From contig JASEVX010000003.1 of the NCBI GenBank assembly GCA_031761405.1, positions 66,000,150-66,064,149 on the forward strand: 64,000 bases of DNA. Direction: 5' to 3'. A program made the translations under genes and the position numbers. The DNA is from Serripes groenlandicus. Taxonomy: Eukaryota > Mollusca > Bivalvia > Cardiida > Cardiidae. Below the pieces are notes generated by a model. The model was given only the letters and a program-made list of their open reading frames with translations. It searched no databases and was not told where the DNA came from. Positions 11,301 to 23,300 of this stretch are shown here, one piece after another; positions within the stretch are counted from its first letter, which is position 1, and each line of letters begins with the position of its first letter.

Positions 11301-14300
11301 ACTAACACCATCTCAGTATAAATATAGACATACCATCATTTAAGTAAAACACTTGATTTATTGATATGTCAATATTTCAACCCAGTACTGATATACCGTT
11401 TATAGGCTTTCCAAGCTATCAGCTAATCTGGTTGAAAGTAGTTCTCAAAATAGGAGTAGTGAACATTTTAGGAAAGTAAATAATTAGCCATCAACAGCAA
11501 TATCTAAATTTCCTGCAATGTTTTCAAATGTTCTCTACAGCAAATAATTCAAAAGAAAGAAATAGCACAGAAATTATTACATTTGAAAAGCTGTTAAATA
11601 TCATATTCTTTAAGCAAAACTACAATCATTGCGTAAAACCCATCCTCGATCATAGTAGCCTTTAATTCCCCTAGTAAATCAGGGGCCTTTGTGTGGAAGG
11701 ATACCTATGAACTAAGTGAATTTATTTAAGTTTTTTTCCAATATCATTATAAATTAGAATCAACAAACAGGAAAATTCACCTTCCTGTATATTTATTTGT
11801 AACGATTAAGATAAATCATACATATCATCCTGAAAAGTCTTCAATAATTGGATTGTTTAGAAAAACAGGAAAATCTGATCAATATATAGCTATGCACAAG
11901 TTGGTATCAATTGGTCTTAACTCAGACCCTGTTTGGATACTTCTAAAGATTGGTTTTCTTGTGGCATGAGTTAAATACTAAATAATTAACAATGTTCCAG
12001 GCTCATGCACACTCAATGTCCATGTTTATAAAATGTTCATATGACAAATTTATATCATAATTTCGTAAAGTTAACATATAATAAACATGGAAAACCAATA
12101 TTTATAGATAAAATGTTCTTTAGATGACAAGCTAGGGTTTGTATTCTTTAACAAATAACCTGGTTCTATAAATAATTTTAATATCTTTTAAAAGGTTGAT
12201 GATAAACTAAAACTTAAATTTGTTCTTAGGGTAGGTTTTATTTGTATCTAATGTCTATTATCATCTTTAATCTCCTTTATGAATTCTTAACAAAGTCTTC
12301 TCCTTTCTTTATGTTGGCTTTCAATTCTTCTGTAGCTGCTTTAATCAATTCATATTCATAATCAATAATTTTACCGGTTCCAAGGTTTTTATGAATACCA
12401 TTTTTCTGAAAGAGGAATACACATGCTTATCATTGAAATGCAAGTAAAAATGTGTACATAAAACATGAGCTGCTCTTTCCATCAATGTTTTCAACTCTTC
12501 TAAAAACCATTTCCATTTTTTGTTAATGTCTTTAAACCCTTAACCTCATATAGACACAGTTAGACCCATCTGCGGCACAGCTTTATGAAAACATTGTGAC
12601 AAAAGAAGAAATTACTTTTGTCATTGCAATAATTTATTGCAAAACTCGATGCTACATCTGACTCACCTGAATCTGTATTGTTTGCATGTCTTTAAACCTC
12701 ATATAGACACAGTTAGACGCATCTGCAGCAGACAGCTTTTTGAAAACATTGTGACAAAAGAAGAAATTGCTCAAAACAAGCAATTTCTCCTTTTTCCACA
12801 ATGTGTTCCACTTTAAGTCATAGGTTATCCATTCAATTATCGAGATTTTTTTTAACAAAATATGTTCAAAGACGTCTGCTGAAGAATTGTCGTATAATGG
12901 AAAGGGTTAAAAGACATGAACAAAAGGGTTAACCTCTTGTTTTCAAACCTCTGCAGTAGAAAACTTTTGCCACAATGTTTTCAACCCCATATAAAGTCAA
13001 ACTTTTACATGTATTAAGAGACCAACCAAGGGAAATGCTGTAAGTGGTAAGTGGTCTTTTATTGAGATACAAATGTATTTTTTCGTTTTTTTGGGTCTAC
13101 ATTATACATGTATTGGTATTAAAGAATAAATAACAATAAACATTTTGTTGTTCTTCTAATTTTATATTTTATTTCAATATTAATCATAATTATTTGCAAA
13201 AGTGTAAGTTGATAAATAAAACATATATACATTTAATCCCAAACTTGATTGTTACTTATTATTTGATGTTTTTGTTCAACTATAACATGAAAAGGATATG
13301 TACATGTATGTTCACTAGAAGAATAGAGCACTACTTCTTACTAAAAATTTAAGGAGTCATTTAAAGACAGTGTCAGGTTTAAAATGTTTGAGTGTCCATT
13401 TGATAAAGCCCACGATAGTTTAATGCTATCACCATAAGAAAGCAAAAAACAAACACAGATCAAATTAAAGACATCAAAAAGTCGGACCCAAACTGTCATA
13501 ATTAATCCACAAACAATCACCAAACTATCCACAGGGTGATGTGACACGGACAATAATTGACATTAAAGTGTATTAAATACAAACTGCTAAACCTGCAATT
13601 ATCGGCTTTTACCACTGTGATACATCTGCAGTATTTGAGAGTCATAACAAAGACAATAATTGTAGCTAGCCTCAAGTGTATTAAAATCCAAATTGCTAGC
13701 ACCGCAATTATCGTCTTTTTCCCACTGTAATACACGTCTGCAGAATTTGACCTAGGGTTATTTTACACCTCGCTTGATTATCATTTAAACCTGTGTAGTT
13801 GTGTTAGGATTATTTGACTGTTTGCTTTAAGGTCGCTGAACCGTGGATTTTTATTAAAATGGGAAGGATTTTTGTGTCCGTTGGTCGCAGACAGCAGGAT
13901 CTCGCTTATTACAGGTTAATTAATGACTAAAAACCATTGGGGGGAGTTCAATGTGGTCGCCAACACCAGGGGTTCGGTTATCCTAGGTGGTCGGTAGTAC
14001 AGGTTTGACTGTAGATGCTTTCTGACACCTCTGCAGCAGACAGCATTTTGAAAACATAGTGACAAAAGGAGAAATTGCTCAAAACAAGCAATTTCTCCTT
14101 TTGCCACAATGTTTTCCACTTTAAGTCATAGGTTGTCCATTCAATTATACAGTTTTTTTATTTTTTGACAAAATATGTTCAAAGTCGTCTGCTGCAGAAT
14201 TGTCGTATGAGGGAAAGGGCTAAAACATCCTTTTGATAAATTAATAATGCTGAGCAATTTTTCCATTTTGATAAAATGTTTTTAATTGGTTTCAATTTTT

Positions 14301-17300
14301 ATATTTCCTATCATAGAGATTTTTCATATTTAGTTGACATGTTTTTCAATGTTGTCTGCTGTAGATTTATTGTATGTGGACCCTTTCCCACAACCAAAAA
14401 AATCTACAGCAGATGACTTAGGAAACATATGGGCAAACAAATATAAAATCTCTATAGTATTATAACTATTGAATAGAGTTCAAAACATTGTGGTCAAATG
14501 AGAAAATGCTCATTTATAAGTAATTTCTCCTTTTGCAATATTTTTTTTTTTTAAAAAATTATCTGCTGCAAAGGCGTTAGAAAGCGTCTGTATGTTGAAA
14601 CTGGTTAAAGAGTACTTACCCCTAAAAGCACAGGAGTGGCAAAGTAGGATGCTGGTGCATCGTAATCACTGTTGGCCGTGTCCACAAATGCACATTCAAT
14701 TTTACCCTCTGCTCCAGTCATTGCTTCCAGTAAACTCTCACAGAATTTGGCAGCAGCGTAAGCCATTGATAGCGTAGCTGATCCCTAAAACAGAAAGAAT
14801 TGAGTGGTACTCCAACAACACCAACCTTAGCATGCTTATCATAAGTATTGATTAAAATCTTTCCCTCATATAGACGCTTTCTGACACCTCTGCAGCAGAT
14901 GGCTTTTTGAAAACATAGTGACAAAAGAAGAAATTGCACATAACGTGCAATTTCTCCTTTTGCCACAATGTTTTCCACTTTTTGTCATAGGTTATTCATT
15001 CAACTATGGAGACTTTCTATGTTTTGACAAAATACATTTTAAGTCGTCTGCTGCAAAATTGTCGTATGAGGGAAAGGGTTAAGATCTGCCTGTGCATCCA
15101 TGCTAAAGGATTGAAATGGATATTGTTTTATAGAAGTAGTGTTGGGCGATCGGTTCCAGTTTTACAATTGATCGGTTACAATCGCTTTGTCTCAATCGAT
15201 TAGACATCTATTATATAATCGGTTCATACAGTATTGTATTAAACAAGCCTCTATGTTCTCAATGCTTCTTATTATTTATGTTTGATAAAAAATATACCAG
15301 CTTAATGTCTTGTTTTAAATAGGTTGTATTATTTTAATGGCCAAAAATCACTTTGTTTCGATCTGAAGTTGTTGTATTTACATGCTAGCCCACGAAACAC
15401 GAGTTTTTAAACATGACTGCGAGAGTTATCTCCCTCATGGAAGCGAGTATTTATCAAATGGAAATGAAATGAAAAACGCGAACCGATTGTGGTAAAATGC
15501 AATGGATTAACGCCGACGTGATGCATATCCTATCAACTTTTGATTATAATCAATCATCGGCCAAACACTATTTAGAAGTATCTGGAAACCTCGCACTAAT
15601 TGGTAAACATTGTAGAGCCAGATCAAAGCTGTGCGAATGTGTATGTTGATAAGGCTCTACACAGGTCGCAAATGCCCTAGACAAATTTGTAGTCATTGCA
15701 TAACTACAAGAAACAGGCATTATAATTAGGAAAATACTTCAAAGCAGCCGACAACATGATATAAAATCCCATGCCAGACATGGCATGAAGACTCATAATG
15801 GGCAGTCTGTACCAAGGATTGCCTTCAAACATTCAAACAGACATAGATGAAAATTCTGAGGAATGACTTGTATTCCGACTCGTTTCACTGTTTAGCCTAG
15901 GCCAGGTTTCAAAGGTAAAACTGCCAAACACCCTGATGGCCATTTTTTTTCTTACCAAGCAACACAGCTTAAATGAATCGGAAATATGGTCACTCTTGGA
16001 ACACTTCTACAAAATTATAACAATTATAATTACTTTGTTCACCTGATTTAATAAAACTTGCCCACTGGCTGACTGGTGGCCATGTTTATCAACTGATCAG
16101 AATAATTTGAACAACCTTGGCTGAAGGTCACCCAAGGAACCTTTGTGCAAAATTATTTTCAAATTGAACCTTTACTTTTTGAAGATATTTTACAATTCTT
16201 AGAACAACTTCAACCTTAGGAAATGTGAATGGACAGACGGATGCTGAATAATCACAAAAGCTCACTCCGCACTATATGCTCAATTACGCTATTTTAAAAG
16301 TTTTAACTATTGCCATATAAAGGGAAACAGACCCATCACCAGGTTGTGATGATATTTGAAGAAATCTTTTTTTTGGGTGGTCATGGCAACCAAGAGTTAA
16401 GAGCACATTAGTAAGATGCTTGGTATTAGGTTAAAAAGAAAATGTTTTAAAAGATAAACACATTGTCAAAAAAATTACAATGAAACAATTTGACAGTATT
16501 TTAGCCAGTGATTCTTTAAATGTTAACAGCCATGATAGGACTACTTACAGCTCCAGCCTTAGCATCCACAACCTCTGTTCCAGCATTTTGAATTCGCACA
16601 GTTAATTTATCTCTCTGTTCCTGTAATGGTGAAAGAAACAAGGGAGTCATAGCATCTTTTTTTATGAGCCAACCCATATGATAACTGACCTTCGAAGGTT
16701 TGAAAGTAATGACAATTACAAAATTGGCAGTGCATACTTTAAAGTTCTTTTTTTTTTAACTCAACGCCTTTCTCGATGTTGTTGTCATTCTTGTTTAACT
16801 ATATACCAAACTATGCAATATTCTGATAAGACTCGACAGCACAGACTAATCAAATGTCATCCATTATCGCAAATTCAAATAGTTGAGTTATCTTGGAATA
16901 ATGTGATTCGGGCCACAGAAATATCAACATTCTGGATTTGGGAACCAGGGAAGATAGAACCATTGATCAATTGTCTCTGCAGTCTGGATTCTAGGATATA
17001 AACATTAAAAAGAAAAGATTTATGGAAATATTTCTTTTGGGGTGACATTAGGTTACATCACATATGGCATCCTCACTTTACAATACACCAGTTTCGAGAA
17101 CCAACATCAATGATCCTAAATAAAACATTTAATTTATTAACGGTTATAACCATACATAGCCATCGATAAGGGGCATTTTAAATATTGTAAAACCCTTATT
17201 TGACACTTAAGTCCTATGTTGTGGGTACTCAAATAAATCATCTGAGTAAAGACTATTCTAATGTGTACCCTACAGAATAGGGTTCGGTTGAGTAATAAGA

Positions 17301-20300
17301 GAGATATATTGTAGGCAAAATACCTATCATTATTTACATCTTTGTCAGACTGAATTGTACTTTCCTGTACTTTAGCACATGCAATGATTGTTGACAGTTT
17401 TCCTACCATTTTCATCCAACAGTATTCTATACATATTACAAAGTGCAGTGTGTTATAATGATTCTGTCAACAGGCCAACATATTATCTATCATTTTTTTC
17501 CTAAAAGATTTCTATTTGAAAGAGATCATCAAGTACATATCGGGTATTTGGCCAAGATCCTCTTTTTTCTGACATTCCTGTGTGTAATTACCTGTGGGAA
17601 AGATACGGAGGGTGTAGCCTGTGACATGAGGGGTACGATTGTAATACCACTGTGTCCACCAACAACGGGTACATTCACATTTCGAACATTCAAACCCTGG
17701 GGAAATAAGGAAAACATCTCATTTTTACTATAATACAATCACAATTATAATTTCAACCTTTTCTAAACTTTTTCTCCGTATGCAGAAGCATAACTTTTGA
17801 AAACATTGAGGTAAAAGGAGATATTGCTCATACTGAGAGAGATGAACCATATTTGGCCAAGATGTTTTCAAATTTGTCTGCTGCAAATTAATTTTTGTGG
17901 AAAAGGCTAAAATTACCTCAAAATGATACAAGTTTGTTTCACTTCATGTTATTCAAGTATTTCTTTTCTATAGGTAATGCTTTTAATTACCAAGTTTTTC
18001 CACATATCTATATTATCAGAGAAATTATTAACCATTAAGATAGACAACATTTAACTCCTGTCGAGGATGTCATTAAGAATTACAACAAGTAGCCAAAATG
18101 CAAAAGCACACCACACTTTCAAATAACAAACAAGTTTACGAAATATTGTGAGAAAAGAAGAAATCGCTCAATGACATCACTTTCTTTTCTCTGTATCTAA
18201 ATTTCACATTCAATTTAACCGATTTTACATTTGTTTCTTCATTTTTTCCCAAGCAGATAATTCTGAACAAGAGGACCACGATGGTCCTATATCTCTCACC
18301 AGATTTAACCCTTTCCCACGTATAGACGCTTTCTGACGCCTCTGCACCAGACCACTTTTGAAAAGATTTTGGCAAAAGAAGACATTTCTCAAAACAAGCA
18401 ATTTCGCCATTTGCCACAATATTTTCAACTTTTTGCAGTAATTATACTTTAATTTAAAGAGATTTTACGGTTTTTTTGCCAACTTTCTTTCAAAGTTGTA
18501 TGCTGTAGATTTGATAAACATGTATGTGGGAAAGGGTTTTAATAGAACTTCAATAGCATAAAAGTTTTTAATCTATACATATTTATAAATAGAACAAAAT
18601 AATGACCAAATTTCAAGCTGCTGAATAAAAAATTGCGGCCTCTAGTGTTTAAAAGATTGTCCTTCAATTTGACCTAGTGACCTACTTTTTGACCTGACAT
18701 GACCCATGTTCGAACTTTACCTACATATCATCAAATCAACCATTCTTAAGTTTCAACATGCTCAAATTAAAAATGCACCATCCAGAGTGTTAACAAGATG
18801 TCTCTTCAATTTGGCCTAGTGACCTAATTTCTGATCAAATATGGCCCAGTTTCGAATTTGACATAGATATCATTCAGACAAACATTCCGAAAATATTTCA
18901 AGCTAATGAAGCAAAAAAATGCTGTCTCCAGACCTAGTGACCTAGTTTTTGACCCGGCATAACCCATATTCGAACTTGGCCTAGATGTCATTAAGACTAA
19001 CATTCTGACAGTTTCAACATGCTCAAGTTTAAAATGCGGCTTCCAGAGTGTTAACAAGCTTTTCGTTTAATTTCATCTAGTGACCTAGTTTGTGATCCCA
19101 CATGACCCAGTTTCAAATTTGGCCTAGATTTGATGGAGATGTATGTACAGTTCTGATAAACTTTTATGATGATCGGATGCAAAATGTTGCCTCTAGAGTG
19201 ATAACAAAGCAAATGTTGAGGACGAACGCCGGACAAAAGGTGATTACAATAACTCACCTTGAGCACTTCGTGCTCTGGTGAGCTAAAATGGAAAACAACC
19301 TTGCCCACTTGAGGCCATGTTTTTCAATAGATCAAAATAATTCAAACAATCTCAATAGAGGGTCACTCAATGAACATTTGTATAAAATTATTTTCAAATC
19401 GAGCTATTACTTTTGATCAAGAAGATATTTTAAGCGTTCAATCTATATATAAAGAAAACAAACCAGGCCCCCTGGAGGCCATGTTTTCATCGGATCCTTA
19501 TCATTTTAACAATCTTGTTAGAGGGTCACCCAAGGAACATCTGTGCAAAATCATTTTTAAATCAGGCAAGTTCTTTTGCCCAAGAAGGTTTTTTTTTTAA
19601 CTATATATATATACATAACAAATTATAAGGAAAACAAGGTCCGCCCCCTCGTGACCATGTCTTGAACAATCTTGGCAGTGTCTACCGTTGTGCATAATTA
19701 TTTGCAAATCGGGCCTTTTTTGAGGGAAAAGATTTTATTTTTGGCAACTTTCCCTCTTCGTAAATCCACGGCATCCAAAGTTCTCCATGGAATTAAATTC
19801 TTTGAACAACTTTGGAAGAGGACCACCTAAGGAATATTCCTGTGAAATTATTTTGAATTTAGTTGGTTAAGGGGAGAAGTCGTTTGTAGGAATATGTGAA
19901 CTGACTATGAGTTATCACAATAGCTCAACTGCATTTCTTGCTCAGGCTAGCTAAAACCCCAGTCAAATCAAGAAAACTCCTAATATGTAAGTATTTAACA
20001 AGAGTGCCAAATGTCACAAAATACGCCTGTCCTGTTTTTTTGAGACCAAGTATAGTGATAATTGGTTGTACGACAGCCAAACTTTGTTAGTACAGTTTTG
20101 GCCATTTCGAGGGACATAATTGTGTAGATAAAGGCTTTACAAGTTATTTAGTTGATAAGACCAATTTTAGGTCATTTCTATAATTAAAGGGCAATAACTC
20201 TCTATCGACTGGAGCAATATGGCTAGTTATTGAACCGAGATATTAAGCCAATACACATTCTGACCAAATTTGTTGATGATTGGACAAAGCCTCCTAAAGT

Positions 20301-23300
20301 TATTGAGCTGACAAGACCAATTTTAGGTATTAAATTTCTATCATTAAAGAGCGATAACTCTCGATTGACTAAGCGATATGGCTAGTTATGGAACTTGTCT
20401 GAGATATTAAGCCAGTACACATTCTGACCAAATTTGGTGATGATTAGACAAAGGCTTCTAAAGTTATTGAGCTAACAAGACCAATTTTAGGTAATTTCTA
20501 TAATTAAAGGGCGATCACTCTCAATTGACTAAAGAGATATGGCTAGTTATCGAACTTGTCCGAGATGTTATGCCAATACACATTCTGACCAAATTTGGTG
20601 ATGATTAGACAAAGGCTTCTAAAGTTATTGAGCTGACAAGACCAATTTTAGGTAATTTCTATAATTAAAGTGCGATAACTCTCGATTGACTAAAGCAATA
20701 TGGCTAGTTATCGAACTTGTTCAAGATATTATGCCAATACACAGCCTGTCTAAATTTGGTGATGATTGGACAAAGGCTTCTAAAGTTATTGAGCTGAGAA
20801 GACCAATTTAGGTTAATTTCTATAATTAAAGGGGGATAACTCTCGATTGACTAAAGCGATATGGCTAGTTATCGAACTTGTCCGAGATATTATGCCAATA
20901 CACATTCTGACTAAATTTGGTGATGATTGGACAAAGGCTTCTAAAGTTATTGAGCTGACAACATACTGGAAGCCGCCCTCACGCACGCCGCAGGTTAAAC
21001 TATAATACGATCCAAAATAGCTCAATACGTATGGAAAAATAAAGTTCTAAAATCTTTATTTGACTGTTTAACCTTATGTTGTGTGTTATCATAACTTATG
21101 TGTTCAACATCACAATGTTTGATTAGATGATCAGGTTGAAAAATGGCTGTATCCCCTCACATTTTGACTAACAACGGACTAAACATCATACATGGTTGCA
21201 ATTCAATGATAAAATTGCCATTGTCCCATCTACAAAGGTCTGTTTTCATGCGACATGCATATAAGGAGAGTACTTCGCATCCCAAAACCCTTATGTTACC
21301 CGCAAACCTTATGATGTGGGTACTCAAAGGAATCGTCTCAGTGACAAATCATTTAAGTACCCACATCATAGGGTTTAGTTAAGTCATAAGAGAGATATTG
21401 TTGGGAAAAGACCGGTGTACCCCACCTTATCTAGTCATCTGGACATGGTTAACCCTTTCCCTCATACGACAATTCTGCAGCAGACGACTTTGAACGTGTT
21501 TTGTCAAAACATAGAAAATCTCCATAATTGAATGGATAACCTATGACAAAAAGTGGAAAACATTTGGGCAAAAGGAGAAATTGCACGTTTTGTGCAATTT
21601 CTTCTTTTGTCACTATGTTTTCAAAAAGACGTCTGCTGCCGAGGCGTCAGAAAGCGTCTATATGAGGAAAAGGGTTAAATTGTACTTACTTTAGCCTCTG
21701 CGATAAATGTGTTAGCTCTGACTGTGTCCAATGTGGTCACACCAAACAATCGTGAAGGGTTGTAACAGCCTTTCTTCTTCAATATTTCTGCAGCTATTGG
21801 GACAGTTGAATTGACCTATGGATAAGCAATTGTTTTTTTGCAATTCTTAAATCCTTGCTAATAGATACAATCGATTTTTCGAAAACATTAAAAGCAATTT
21901 CTCCTTTTGACATAATGTTTTCAACTCTATTCTTCACTTAACCCTTTCCAAAATACATCAAATCTGTAGAAGGCAATTTTGAAGGTATATGACCTAAATC
22001 TAATTTAATAATCAAATAAGACTTGGACACGTTTTGGTAAACTTTAGTATTATCAACAATATAAATTTCCTTTTGCCACAATGTTTTCAAAAGTTGATTG
22101 CAGTAGATGCATCAAAACGTGTCTACACCAGGTAATGAGTTAACGCTTTCCCTCATATGACAAATGACAAATCTGCAGCAGACAACTTTGAACAAATTTT
22201 GTCAAAACATAGAATATCTCTATAATTGAATGGATAAACTATGACTAAAAGTGGAAAATATTGTGACAAAAGGAGAAATTGCTCGTCATGAGCAATTTTT
22301 TATTTTGTCACTATGTTTTCCAAAAAATGTCTGCTGCAGAGGCTTTAGAATGTGTCTACACCAGGTAATGAGTTCAGGTGATTTTCTATATTTTTGCCAA
22401 GAGGTTTACCGTTTTGATAGTCGTCTCCTGCAGATTTGATGTCTGACTCTGAACTTTCATAAACCCTAATATGTTGTTCTTGAATAGACTGGATGACGCT
22501 ATTCCTATTAGAATGTATAACATGTGGTTTGATTGAGAAAACAAGGAGATGCTCAGACTTGTAGGCAACTAATGAGAGATCACAAATAGAGAAATTAGTT
22601 GGAAACTGCAGCTTTATCTGTAATTTTAATTTATTTTATTTGACTGCATAAATATGATGGCGTATAATTCCAAACAAACAAGAGCTGTCGTAGGACAGCA
22701 CGCTCAACTTTTTTGTGCTTGCCAATAAAACAAAACTTTTTTGGGCGATAGAGAAAACATAACCAAACTTGTACTTTATTATATTATGTATAAGCAAAGT
22801 ACTTTATAAGTCGAAAAAGAGCCATAATTCTCACAAAAATCTTTACTGAATTATGCACTCTTGGCGGAGGTTATGATGGTAAAAAGATTTTTGTAAGTGT
22901 TCAAGCTTTATCTCTAATTGTTTTGAAATAATTAGATTTCGTATGAAATACTTAACCATAATTATAAATCGAAAAAGGGCCATAATTCTTTAACAAAACT
23001 TGAAAGAGTCATGTACCCTTGTCTGTTGATGGAGGTTATGATGATAAATAAGCATTGTAAGTCTATAAGCTAAATCACTAATGGTTTTGAAAACAAGAAT
23101 GGAGTACTCCATGGAGCATGCGTGTCACCTGCCGGGGCCTTGTCAGAAAATTTAAATATTTGACAGAAAAGGGGCAATAACTCTGATATAAAAAATAGTT
23201 GGATTATCCCCCTTGTGTGAACCAATCACACACATTAACATAAACATTTGTCAGAAGTTTCAATGTAATCTTTGAGTTTGAAAATGGACGAAAAAGTGTG

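Larger units (their letters stand above)
5527..12687. repeat. Tandem duplication of a 3-4 kb segment carrying the MDH2 terminal exon
   Basis: Unit 1 runs about 5527-8556, unit 2 about 8557-12627, and the first 60 bp of a third unit follow (12628-12687). The anchor AATAATTTATTGCAAAACTC occurs at 5527, 8557 and 12628. The length difference is explained: unit 1 alone has an AACAAGAG element (6165-6700, about 535 bp); unit 2 alone has another (about 8876-9831, 955 bp) and about 620 bp near 11140-11770 that unit 1 lacks. 3030 - 535 + 955 + 620 gives about 4070, the unit 2 length. Both units contain a full copy of the last MDH2 coding exon. Confidence 0.85.

Noticed and set aside
16678..17001. 107-codon plus-strand frame in MDH2 intron 5
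   Set aside because: No recognisable domain and it lies antisense to an intron.
17443..17733. 96-codon plus-strand frame
   Set aside because: It is antisense shadow of MDH2 exon 5.
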